From assembly GCA_024402135.1 (NCBI GenBank), contig JAKSJN010000001.1, forward strand, positions 186,001 to 250,000: DNA of 64,000 bases, given 5' to 3'. Under the pieces are notes generated by a model that saw only the letters and a program-made list of their open reading frames with translations, had not been told where the DNA came from and made no database searches. Below are positions 1-7,536 of this stretch, one piece after another (within the stretch, counting starts at the first letter, position 1; each line of letters opens with the position of its first letter). A program made the position numbers and the translations under genes. The DNA is from Bacteroidales bacterium (GTDB lineage: Bacteria > Bacteroidota > Bacteroidia > Bacteroidales > UBA932).

Positions 1-1
1 G

Positions 2-1483
2 GACATCTATTCTGACAAGTGGCATGCTTCTATGGACATCGCTCTCGTAGTCAACATGGACCACATGATGGTTAATGAGGCTTACCGCGTATGGCATGGC
101 GCAGCCAACATGGATGATGCAATCATGGCTCCTGCAAACATCAGCCTCCACGATGGTTATCGTCAGGGCGACGAGAACTGGACCAAGTACAAGCCACTCG
201 AGCATGTTCCTGGCCTTGCAGTCGGCGGATGGTATGACGCAGGTGACTTCGACATCCAGCAGAACTCTGTTGTCACCACCACCAGCGACCTCGCAACTCT
301 TTGGAGAATGTTCCGTCCAGACAGAGACATGACCTACATCGACCAGGCTACCAAGTACGCAGACATCCACCGTCCTGACGGAATTCCTGATGTTGTTCAG
401 CAGATCCAGCATGGTACCCTCAACATGAATGCACAGATCGAGGCTCTCGGTTTCGTATCAGGCAACATCGGTCAGCCTCAGATGCATCAGTACCACCACC
501 TCGGCGACGCAGTAAACCTCACCGACGGTCTCATCTACGACCCTAGCCTCGCACCATACGAGGTATCAGCCGACGGAAAGCGCAGCGGTACCTATGATGA
601 CCGTATCATCATGACCCGCAAGCCTTCTGCAGCAGGCGTAATGAACTCTATCGTTGCTCTTGCAGCTTCTTATCCTGCACTCAAGGAGTACTATCCTGAG
701 GAGGCGGAGAGATCTATCAAGAACGCCGAGATGCTCTGGGACAAGTACGTCATCAACGCAAAGCCAGAGGACGAGGACCCTATGATGGCAAGATGGGGCG
801 GCAGCGCAAACGTTGGCTTCAACGGCGCAATCGAGCTCTATTATGCTACCGGAAAGAAGGAGTACAAGGATTACTTCATGAGCCGCATCGACAAAGAACT
901 TCAGCCTTCAGCTCCTGCAAACAACAGGAACTCAAGCGGTGCATTCATGCCAAGATTCAACCTCAACAACCTTCTCCGCATCTACGATCTCCTCAGCAAG
1001 AAGCAGAAGGCACAGGTTGACGCTCTCATTCCTGGTTATGTAGAAAGCCTTTCCAAGTCTGGCAACGACAACCCTTACGAGGTTACCATCGCAGGCTACG
1101 GCTGGGGTGGAAACAACCAGGTCATCGGCAATGCATTCAACTGCTACCAGATCTGGAAGATGTTCCCAGACAAGGTTGACCCAGAGAATATCCTCAAGGG
1201 ACTCAACTATCTCTATGGCTGCCACCCTTACAGCAACGTATCATTCATCCTCGGTGTCGGTGTAAACACCAAGAAGGTTGCTTACGGCAACACCCGTGCT
1301 GACTATACCACCATCGCCGGTGGCGTAGCTCCTGGTCTTCTCGTGAGAAACCCTGACTTCCTCGAGAACAAGGACGACTATCCTTTCCTCTGGGGTGAGA
1401 ATGAGTGCTGTATCAATTCAGTACCAAACTACGTAATGCTTACTCTCGCTGCTCAGGAAGTAGCTGAGGCTATCAATAAGTAA
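2..1483 (+). CDS. Glycoside hydrolase family 9 enzyme, 5' end cut by window
   Basis: The reading frame is open to the left edge, so the gene begins outside the window and the first ATG at 32 is internal. The visible 494 residues are the (alpha/alpha)6 catalytic domain of a GH9 glycosidase, which cleaves beta-linked glucans or related oligosaccharides by inversion. Seen: the DAGD motif within GGWYDAGDFDIQ (catalytic base region) and the C-terminal WGENE containing the acid glutamate. The usual GH9 signature with a PHHR-like segment is replaced by VAYGNTRADYT. I recall this variant from a Bacteroidetes GH9 subgroup of exo-acting or oligosaccharide-active members, so the substrate is uncertain. 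No linker, CBM or sorting domain follows. A strong terminator lies directly downstream. Family is confident; specificity is not. Confidence 0.88.
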   Translation, partial: DIYSDKWHASMDIALVVNMDHMMVNEAYRVWHGAANMDDAIMAPANISLHDGYRQGDENWTKYKPLEHVPGLAVGGWYDAGDFDIQQNSVVTTTSDLATLWRMFRPDRDMTYIDQATKYADIHRPDGIPDVVQQIQHGTLNMNAQIEALGFVSGNIGQPQMHQYHHLGDAVNLTDGLIYDPSLAPYEVSADGKRSGTYDDRIIMTRKPSAAGVMNSIVALAASYPALKEYYPEEAERSIKNAEMLWDKYVINAKPEDEDPMMARWGGSANVGFNGAIELYYATGKKEYKDYFMSRIDKELQPSAPANNRNSSGAFMPRFNLNNLLRIYDLLSKKQKAQVDALIPGYVESLSKSGNDNPYEVTIAGYGWGGNNQVIGNAFNCYQIWKMFPDKVDPENILKGLNYLYGCHPYSNVSFILGVGVNTKKVAYGNTRADYTTIAGGVAPGLLVRNPDFLENKDDYPFLWGENECCINSVPNYVMLTLAAQEVAEAINK

Positions 1484-1504
1484 GATTCAATTCTTTCATA
1501 TGAA

Positions 1505-1535
1505 AGAGCCGCCCATAGCTGGACGGCTCTTTTTT
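1505..1535 (+). terminator. Rho-independent terminator after the GH9 gene
   Basis: A 10-bp stem with one mismatch (AGAGCCGCCC against GGACGGCTCT) around a short loop runs straight into a T-tract. It starts about 22 bases after the GH9 stop codon and lies between convergent genes. Confidence 0.85.
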
Positions 1536-1543
1536 ATGCCATA

Positions 1544-1894
1544 TTACGATAAACTTGATGGAGTATTGCGATAGTATCTTGCTAAAAGTCTGCGGAATGG
1601 TTCAACTGCATCAGCAGGCTTTCCACTGCTTTTTGCAAAATGATGGAAAATCAGAGCTTTCAGCGAAATCGGAGGGATGTCTTCCCCGGATGAGGCCCCG
1701 GAAGGATCCGACTTGACATACTCCCCTACATAGTCCTGCAGGATGTCAGTCTGACCGGAGAGGCCAAGTTCGATCCAATGCCTCTCAAATTTCCAGAGCA
1801 GCTCCTTGACCGGATCATCGTATACAGGGCATTCTGCTTCCCCTTTGTAAAAGCGGCAGCAAGTCGCTGCGATTTCCCTTATCCTTCCGTCCAT
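1544..1894 (-). CDS. Hypothetical protein, 116 aa, downstream of DUF4250 gene
   Basis: I do not recognise this family. The protein is soluble, with no signal peptide or membrane segment. It has a helical, Cys- and Trp-containing N-terminal half (TCCRFYKGEAECP, then LLWKFERHWIEL), an acidic middle and a basic C-terminal helix. The ATG at 1894 is one base beyond the TGA of the DUF4250 gene upstream (TGA-C-ATG), so translation is almost certainly coupled and the two are one operon. The pattern ISLKALIFHHFAK followed by FRRLLARYY suggests a helical bundle. The short length and coupling support a real gene; its function is unknown. Confidence 0.65.
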   Translation of the reverse strand: MDGRIREIAATCCRFYKGEAECPVYDDPVKELLWKFERHWIELGLSGQTDILQDYVGEYVKSDPSGASSGEDIPPISLKALIFHHFAKSSGKPADAVEPFRRLLARYYRNTPSSLS

Positions 1895-1895
1895 G

Positions 1896-2078
1896 TCACC
1901 TTACTTTGTTCAGGGACGCGTCATAAGACAAGCCGACGGACGCCAGCTTTGCTTCTATTTCCGGACGATCGCAGTCAAATGCCGCACAGATATCGTCCAG
2001 GTCTTCATACTCGCCATCCCTCAGCATCATGTTGATGCTGGATGCAAGGATCATTGGATCATCTGGTAATCTGGTCAT
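1896..2078 (-). CDS. DUF4250 family small protein, 60 aa
   Basis: The sequence LPDDPMILASSINMMLRDGEYEDLDDICAAFD, read in parts, matches what I know of the short DUF4250 family: an LPxDPxxLxSxxNxxLRD start, an acidic middle and a C-terminal GLSYDxxxN. The function of the family is unknown. The open frame extends upstream, but the ATG at 2078 gives the usual family length and puts the conserved MTRLPDDP at the N terminus. It sits 22 bases after the YiiX-like lipoprotein gene and is followed after one base by the unknown 116-residue gene, so three genes probably share one transcript. Confidence 0.75.
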   Translation of the reverse strand: MTRLPDDPMILASSINMMLRDGEYEDLDDICAAFDCDRPEIEAKLASVGLSYDASLNKVR

Positions 2079-2100
2079 AAGAAAAAATGAATCTTGAAAT

Positions 2101-2778
2101 TTACTGAATAGCCGTGATATCCACACCCTCGACCGGAACGAGACAATCCTCCTTTGACATTGCCTGTGGATTGGTGCCCGGCTTGCCCTGTGGAATGGTA
2201 GAATTGATGCGGGCGAAGAGTTGCTCCCAGTACACAGGAAACTCTCCGTCGGAATTCTTGAAGTTCATAGGAGCATTGTGGAACAGGCTTGAACCATTCT
2301 CGGACAGATATGAGGCCTCTACAAGCTCAGAGCAATAGTATGCGCTGTCAGCTGGCTGAAAAGCGACATCATAAGGAGCGCCAAGATACTTCTTTGCGTT
2401 CTCGACCCACTGCGAGGCGTCGGAATTGTCACTCAGACGCTTCACGATGAACTCGGGATAAGATCCATCCTTGAGGGTGAAATCTTCAAGGAACACCGAA
2501 AGAGGATGTCTGTCCACACCATGCTTTATCGTCGCGTCGATTATCCAGACCTCTCCATCCTCAACCTCCGCGATGGCAACATGTATCATGTTGAGGTCAT
2601 CATCTCCTGTCGCAGCCACGATTGCGGAATCCATGGTGTCACCGTCGTTCTCGAGACTGTAATCCATAGGCAATCCGACAAACACAAGGTCTCCGGTCTG
2701 GAGCTGTTCCTCCTGAACGGTTGTAGTACATGAAAAGGCCATCATGAAGGCCGCAAAAAGTATTGAAATCTTTTTCAT
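2101..2778 (-). CDS. YiiX/YebB-like permuted NlpC/P60 lipoprotein
   Basis: The ATG at 2778 is chosen because it begins a lipoprotein signal (MKKISILFAAFMMAFSC, lipobox AFSC, lipid cysteine at residue 17); the longer frame upstream has no signal. The 225-residue product then reads GDLVF at 29-33, a histidine at 66 in MIHVAI, and YCSELV around Cys149. That order (GD, then His, then Cys) is typical of the circularly permuted papain-like YiiX/Orthopoxvirus G6R group, whose members act on peptides or lipids. The exact substrate is unknown. Location: periplasmic face of a membrane or the outer membrane. It heads a three-gene minus-strand cluster with DUF4250. Confidence 0.78.
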   Translation of the reverse strand: MKKISILFAAFMMAFSCTTTVQEEQLQTGDLVFVGLPMDYSLENDGDTMDSAIVAATGDDDLNMIHVAIAEVEDGEVWIIDATIKHGVDRHPLSVFLEDFTLKDGSYPEFIVKRLSDNSDASQWVENAKKYLGAPYDVAFQPADSAYYCSELVEASYLSENGSSLFHNAPMNFKNSDGEFPVYWEQLFARINSTIPQGKPGTNPQAMSKEDCLVPVEGVDITAIQ

Positions 2779-2919
2779 TTGCGCTATTGTAATATAATAT
2801 GACGGACAGCAAACATGCCCTGTCAAGTGAAACCGGACGTCAAATATAGTGCATTCCGGCAACAATACATTCGTTCATATGGTTGAAATGATTAATTTCG
2901 CAGACACAGAATCAATGGC

Positions 2920-3690
2920 ATGGAGACCTGGACCGACAGACCTGACATCATACTGAATTATTCGGGCGTCTGCTACGAAAGCGGACTGGCCGACTTGTGC
3001 CCAGGAACCTGTCTGATTGATTTTTCATCTCTGGAAGGGACAAACTGCTATGTCGATCCTGACAGCTACGCCAGCATGCGTTCCACACTCATGGGAAACG
3101 GCCACGGCGGAATTCACTGGATAGATACAGGTGACTATCATTACGCCACGAAACTGTTCCTTGAAAAGATAGAACAGCCTTTTGCCTTATTGCTTCTGGA
3201 CCATCATCCTGACATGCAGTGCCCTGCGTTCCCCGTACTCAGCTGCGGCAGCTGGCTGCGAGACAGTCTGGACGAACTTCCTTTTCTGATGCATGCCGCC
3301 ATCGTCGGAATTGCCGGTGATCTCGCCGGAGAATGCGAAGGTTTTCCTGGACGAACCAGTGTCTTTGCTGAACAGCAATCTTTCAATGGGATTGACGATG
3401 TCGCCATCGAGAGGATTGCATCCTGCATTCCGGAAGGACTCCCGTTATACATTTCCATCGACAAGGATGTATTTTCCGAAGAATACGCCCGTACGGACTG
3501 GGATCAAGGATGCATGAGTCTGGATTTCTGCATGGAGCTTATTGAAAAGGCTTCCATGGGCAGGGAAATCCTCGGGATCGACATATGCGGAGCCATTACA
3601 ATATCCAAAGGTGCTTCAGACACGGATTTTTCAATCAACAACGAAACTGACCGGAAACTCTTACATTTTTTAAGGGAGAAGATGGTTTAA
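2920..3690 (+). CDS. Arginase/ureohydrolase-fold family protein
   Basis: 256 residues with the ordered metal-binding motifs of the ureohydrolase fold: GDYHY (71-75), DHHPDMQ (94-100) and SIDKDVFSEEY (179-189), corresponding to GGDHS, DAHxD and SxDxDxxDP of arginase and agmatinase. The motifs are recognisable but diverged, so a binuclear metal site is likely while arginine as substrate is not shown. No signal peptide. It is divergent from the YiiX-like lipoprotein gene and followed after 61 bases by a promoter and the 158-residue unknown gene. It could be a specialised C-N hydrolase or a non-catalytic relative. Confidence 0.75.
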   Translation: METWTDRPDIILNYSGVCYESGLADLCPGTCLIDFSSLEGTNCYVDPDSYASMRSTLMGNGHGGIHWIDTGDYHYATKLFLEKIEQPFALLLLDHHPDMQCPAFPVLSCGSWLRDSLDELPFLMHAAIVGIAGDLAGECEGFPGRTSVFAEQQSFNGIDDVAIERIASCIPEGLPLYISIDKDVFSEEYARTDWDQGCMSLDFCMELIEKASMGREILGIDICGAITISKGASDTDFSINNETDRKLLHFLREKMV

Positions 3691-3712
3691 GACCGTAAAA
3701 ACACCAAAATAA

Positions 3713-3744
3713 TTGCGGAAATATCCATAAATCAATTATATTTG
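3713..3744 (+). promoter_or_regulatory. Bacteroidales-type promoter for the gene at 3752
   Basis: TTG at 3713-3715, then 21 bases, then TATATTTG at 3737-3744. This fits the Bacteroidetes -33/-7 consensus (TTG, 19-21 bases, TAnnTTTG). The start codon follows 7 bases after the -7 box, so the leader is very short. Confidence 0.65.
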
Positions 3745-3751
3745 TAAAGTT

Positions 3752-4228
3752 ATGGATATTCAGATAGATACGCCGCAGCAGTTTCCGTTAGATCCCGAAA
3801 AGATTTATTATTCGATGGACGAGTTGACACTCGACACCGAGGAGGGGCCCAAGACATTGAGGATGGGCACCTGGCTGAACACTGACCCTGTCCGTATCCA
3901 CAAGATGATCATCCGCGAAAAGACCCTTCAGGTAGATCCGTCTGAAGTGCTCGCACCTCTCGTGAGCAAGCTACGCAGAGCCGACCCGGAATATTACAAG
4001 CGTTTCATGGGGCTCAACCTTGTAGTCGACTATCCTGGCTACAGCACCGGAATAAAAGCATCCATTCCTTTCGAAAACGACCCTATCGGCTTCTACAAGT
4101 GGTGGCGCAAGGGCAAGCACGAAGACAAGGTTCATCTTTCACTCGGAAACCAGATCCGTCTGTTCCAGAAGGTTGCCATGATGGACCGGAAGGTCATGCT
4201 GAAGAAGGACCTCGACATACTCCGCTAA
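3752..4228 (+). CDS. Hypothetical protein, 158 aa
   Basis: I do not recognise the family. The product is soluble, mixed alpha/beta and rich in basic and aromatic residues (FYKWWRKGKHEDK near the C-terminal third, and IRLFQKVAMMDRKVMLKKDLD at the end). No signal peptide or membrane segment. It lies 4 bases before an S4-RluA pseudouridine synthase, so it is the promoter-proximal gene of a tight plus-strand run ending at 7420. Codon use resembles the neighbours. A housekeeping role is suggested only by position. Confidence 0.7.
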   Translation: MDIQIDTPQQFPLDPEKIYYSMDELTLDTEEGPKTLRMGTWLNTDPVRIHKMIIREKTLQVDPSEVLAPLVSKLRRADPEYYKRFMGLNLVVDYPGYSTGIKASIPFENDPIGFYKWWRKGKHEDKVHLSLGNQIRLFQKVAMMDRKVMLKKDLDILR

Positions 4229-4232
4229 ATCA

Positions 4233-5189
4233 ATGAAGTACCAAGTAAAGCATAAGGCAGCCCTTCTGAGCTACCTTTTTGAGATATTCCCTGACACCAG
4301 TCGAACAGGAGTCAAAGAAATGCTCTCCACTGGACGCATCGCAGTGAACGGAGCAAGGACAAAGGCATTCAATCTTGAGCTCAATCCTGGAGATACCGTC
4401 GAACTGCTCACCAAGGGAGCATCCATCGGCGCCAGCATGAAAGACAACGCCTCCGACAAGGTAAAGAAACAGGGCGTGGATATCCTTTTTGAAGATGAGC
4501 ATATCATGGTTGTCCTCAAGGCCCCGGGCCTGTCGACCAGTGCTCCGACAAAGGACGGCAAACATATACCCGCGAATGTCTGCGGCATTCTCAACGAATA
4601 CGTACGCACCACGCGCCGCGCAGGCATCAAAGCCGGCACAGGCGACTGGAAAGCTCCAAAGAGAGTCTACACCCTCAACCGGCTGGATCCTAATGCGAGC
4701 GGTCTCCTGCTTATTGCAAAGGACGAGCGTACCCGCGACATCATCATGAGCCGATGGGACAATATTGTCCTTGAAAACAGGCTTACCGCACTTCTTGAAG
4801 GCCACGTCGAAGAGGACCACGGAAGCATCACCACATGGATCAGCGAAGATGAAAAGACAGGGCGTGTCTTTTCCGGCACCGAAGAAAAGGATGGCGGTCT
4901 CAAAGCCATCACACGCTGGAGTGTCATATCACGCGGCAGGAAACACACCCTTGTGGAGTTCGAGCCTGAGACTTCGCGCCGCCATCAGCTCCGCATACAT
5001 GCAGCCATCGACATGGGACACCCTATTGTCGGCGACACCCGATATGGTTCTACCCTGGCATTCCGTGGACGTCTTGCGCTCCATGGTGGAATCCTGGTTT
5101 TCCGCAATCCTTACAGCAATGACATTCAGCGCTTCCGCATTCCTGCGCCCGCCGAGATGCTGAAAGACTCTGCAAAGAAAGACGAATAA
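4233..5189 (+). CDS. RluA-family RNA pseudouridine synthase with S4 domain
   Basis: 318 residues. Residues about 9-65 form an S4 RNA-binding domain (VKEMLSTGRIAVNG, then LNPGDTVELL). The rest is an RluA-type catalytic domain with NRLDPNASGLLL at 149-160; Asp152 is the expected nucleophile that isomerises uridine in rRNA or tRNA. The common HRLDxxTSG is changed to NRLDPNASG, but the RLD core is intact. RRHQLRIHAA and a GDTRYG segment near the C terminus are the other family blocks. It is in a tight operon: 4 bases after the unknown gene and 4 bases before the CNNM gene. The target uridine cannot be predicted. Confidence 0.88.
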   Translation: MKYQVKHKAALLSYLFEIFPDTSRTGVKEMLSTGRIAVNGARTKAFNLELNPGDTVELLTKGASIGASMKDNASDKVKKQGVDILFEDEHIMVVLKAPGLSTSAPTKDGKHIPANVCGILNEYVRTTRRAGIKAGTGDWKAPKRVYTLNRLDPNASGLLLIAKDERTRDIIMSRWDNIVLENRLTALLEGHVEEDHGSITTWISEDEKTGRVFSGTEEKDGGLKAITRWSVISRGRKHTLVEFEPETSRRHQLRIHAAIDMGHPIVGDTRYGSTLAFRGRLALHGGILVFRNPYSNDIQRFRIPAPAEMLKDSAKKDE

Positions 5190-5193
5190 GCCC

Positions 5194-6285
5194 ATGGGAC
5201 TGCTTCTTCTATTCCTCCTGTTCGCAGTTGTGACATCTTTCATGTGCTCGATACTCGAGTCCGTGCTGATGTCAACTCCTTTGTCTTTCATCACAATGAA
5301 GGAAGATGAGGGATATAAGCCTGCCAGCTTATTCAAGAAATACAAGACAGAGATCGACCGTCCTATCGCTGCCATCCTTTCACTCAACACCATAGCGAAC
5401 ACGATAGGCGCAGCAGGCGTAGGACGCCAGGCCACGATGCTGTTCGGAAGCGAATGGTTCGGAGTCGTCTCCGCCGTCACTACCCTGCTCATCCTCATCT
5501 TCTCCGAAATTATTCCCAAGACCATCGGTACGACCTACTGGCGAAATCTTATGGGCATATCGGCAAGAGTGATCAGCATACTCATCATCATCATGTTCCC
5601 ATGTGTATGGCTGGTTGAATACATCACCCGCATCATAGAGCCGAAGAACAAGGAGGCCGCCGTGAGCCGCGAGGAAGTATCCGCAATGGCAGACCTTGCC
5701 GAAGAGGAAGGCGTATTCGAGGAAAGCGAAAACAAGGTGATACAGAATCTTCTGAACCTTGACGAGATTTATGCGTATGATGCCATGACGCCACGCGTGG
5801 TTTCGGCCATCGCAAAAGAGAACATGACCCTGAGGGAATTCTACAAGATGGACGAGTATCTCCATCATTCCCGTATTCCGGTATATGCCGACTCCCCTGA
5901 ATACATTACCGGCTATATACTTCGCAGCGAAGCACTTGAGCTGCTTGCAGCCGACAAATTTGACGTCAAGCTGAAGAACATCCGGCGCGACATCGTATAT
6001 TTCAACGAAGACACTCCGCTCAGCACCATATGGGAATCTCTCCAGACCAGCAAGGAGCAGATCACAGCCATCATCGATGACTACGGATGCTTCCAGGGCA
6101 TTCTCAGCCTCGAGGACGTATTGGAGACAATACTGGGTTCCGAGATCGTTGACGAGGACGATATTGTAAGTGACATGCAGCAATATGCCCGCGAGCGCTG
6201 GCACAGCCGTCTGCGCAAGGCCGGCAAGCCTGTTCCGCAGGAAGCTGCCACCGCTACTGAGGATATTGAAAAAGAAGATGCGTAG
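5194..6285 (+). CDS. CNNM/CBS-domain membrane protein (HlyC/CorC-type family)
   Basis: 363 residues. The N-terminal 150 or so form the CNNM (DUF21) membrane domain with about four hydrophobic segments and the conserved SEIIPKTIG loop. An acidic linker (REEVSAMADLAEEEGVFEE) leads to two CBS motifs, starting at MTPRVV and ending at ILSLEDVLETILG. The C-terminal CorC_HlyC domain of larger homologues is absent; the protein ends in a short charged tail. Relatives are implicated in magnesium or cobalt export. The stop codon overlaps the start of the next gene by 8 bases, indicating coupling. Confidence 0.85.
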   Translation: MGLLLLFLLFAVVTSFMCSILESVLMSTPLSFITMKEDEGYKPASLFKKYKTEIDRPIAAILSLNTIANTIGAAGVGRQATMLFGSEWFGVVSAVTTLLILIFSEIIPKTIGTTYWRNLMGISARVISILIIIMFPCVWLVEYITRIIEPKNKEAAVSREEVSAMADLAEEEGVFEESENKVIQNLLNLDEIYAYDAMTPRVVSAIAKENMTLREFYKMDEYLHHSRIPVYADSPEYITGYILRSEALELLAADKFDVKLKNIRRDIVYFNEDTPLSTIWESLQTSKEQITAIIDDYGCFQGILSLEDVLETILGSEIVDEDDIVSDMQQYARERWHSRLRKAGKPVPQEAATATEDIEKEDA

Positions 6286-7420
6286 ACTCATCGCCGCGGC
6301 ACTTGCCGCCTCCGCTGCACTGGTTTCCTGCAGCAATCAAGACAATATGTATTCCGAGGCCAACACAAGACTTGATGAAATCTGCAACGGACTTTTCCCT
6401 GCCGGTGAGCCGGGGGCTGCCGTCCTGATCCTCAAGGGAGATGACGTAATCTTTGAAAATGGATACGGAATCGCAGACATCGAGACCAAGGTACTGATCG
6501 ACGGGGACAGTTTCTTCAACATAGCATCTGTCAGCAAGCAGTTCACGGCGACCGCCATCATGCAGCTTGCCGAGAGAGGGCTTCTCAGCCTTGACGACTG
6601 TGTCGCCAAGTATCATCCAGAGTATCAGGCCGATTTCTGGAAACGCATCACCCTCAGGCACTTGCTTTCTCATTCTTCCGGAGTTCCCGACGGAAGAGGC
6701 TATCTCACACGCGAAGCCAAGATTCATGGAGACGAAGCTCTTGCAATGGAGTTTCTCCCTGGTCTGGACCACCTCAATTTCGAGCCGGGAAGCAACTATG
6801 AGTACATCAATCCCACGTTCGTCCTTCTCGGCGATATCGTGGAGAAGGTCAGCGGAATGGAATTCACTGAATACGTCAGGAAAAACATTTTTGAGCCTGC
6901 CGGCATGGAACAGACCCTGTATTTCACTCCTGACGCCAAGATTCCGAACATGACCCACGGATACGAGTATGCAGACGTCGAGGACATGCCGGAAGAGCGC
7001 ACTGCCGGCGATACTCCGGATGTAAAGAACTGGTACGAATACGATTATGGTGAAGAGACCTTTTTTGCGACCAGGCCGGATGGCGGAATCTACACTTCCG
7101 TGCATGAGTTCGTGAAATGGGAAAAAGCCATCAGAGACCACATCATACTCAGCAGTTTTGACGAAGCACACACACCTCATACAAAGGTGAGCGGCAGTCC
7201 GTACAGCGACTACCAGAACCGTCCAGGCACCTGGTACGGATATGGATGGTTCATAGAGCCGGACAAGGGATGCATCTACCACACGGGAGATAATGGCGGA
7301 TACAAGATTCTTGCTGCACGCTACCCCGCCTCCGAAGCCCTCGTGCTGGTCTTCTCAAACAGAGCCGATTGGGACAGAAACGAGCTCAAGACACGTATTG
7401 AGGAGCTGTACGGATTCTAG
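6278..7420 (+). CDS. Serine beta-lactamase-fold (class C-like) lipoprotein hydrolase
   Basis: The ATG at 6278 begins a lipoprotein signal (MRRLIAAALAASAALVSC, lipid Cys18); the frame upstream overlaps the previous gene and has no signal. The 380-residue protein has the penicillin-binding fold: SVSK at 84-87 (catalytic Ser84 and Lys87), YIN at 176-178, and HTGDNGG near the C terminus in place of KTG. This is the Pfam Beta-lactamase family that includes D-alanyl-D-alanine carboxypeptidases, esterases and EstB-like hydrolases, so beta-lactam resistance should not be assumed. It closes the tight operon beginning at 3752, with an 8-base overlap upstream. Confidence 0.85.
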   Translation: MRRLIAAALAASAALVSCSNQDNMYSEANTRLDEICNGLFPAGEPGAAVLILKGDDVIFENGYGIADIETKVLIDGDSFFNIASVSKQFTATAIMQLAERGLLSLDDCVAKYHPEYQADFWKRITLRHLLSHSSGVPDGRGYLTREAKIHGDEALAMEFLPGLDHLNFEPGSNYEYINPTFVLLGDIVEKVSGMEFTEYVRKNIFEPAGMEQTLYFTPDAKIPNMTHGYEYADVEDMPEERTAGDTPDVKNWYEYDYGEETFFATRPDGGIYTSVHEFVKWEKAIRDHIILSSFDEAHTPHTKVSGSPYSDYQNRPGTWYGYGWFIEPDKGCIYHTGDNGGYKILAARYPASEALVLVFSNRADWDRNELKTRIEELYGF

Positions 7421-7500
7421 TTTAAACGATTCAATATCAATTGCTGGTAAGTTGTTGAAAAGTCTTTGGTAAATTTCTTTAGGAATTCATTTCTTTCATT

Positions 7501-7508
7501 TATTTTTG
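7501..7508 (+). promoter_or_regulatory. -7 box upstream of the PurF-like gene
   Basis: TATTTTTG matches TAnnTTTG and lies 28 bases before the ATG at 7537. No convincing -33 element was found at the right distance. Confidence 0.45.
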
Positions 7509-7536
7509 CCCCCGTTTTTAAAACGAACAATACACA

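Noticed and set aside
6278-7420. Calling the serine hydrolase a beta-lactam resistance gene
   Set aside because: SVSK, YIN and HTG motifs fit the broad class C/PBP-like hydrolase family, most of which do not confer resistance; nothing in the context supports it.
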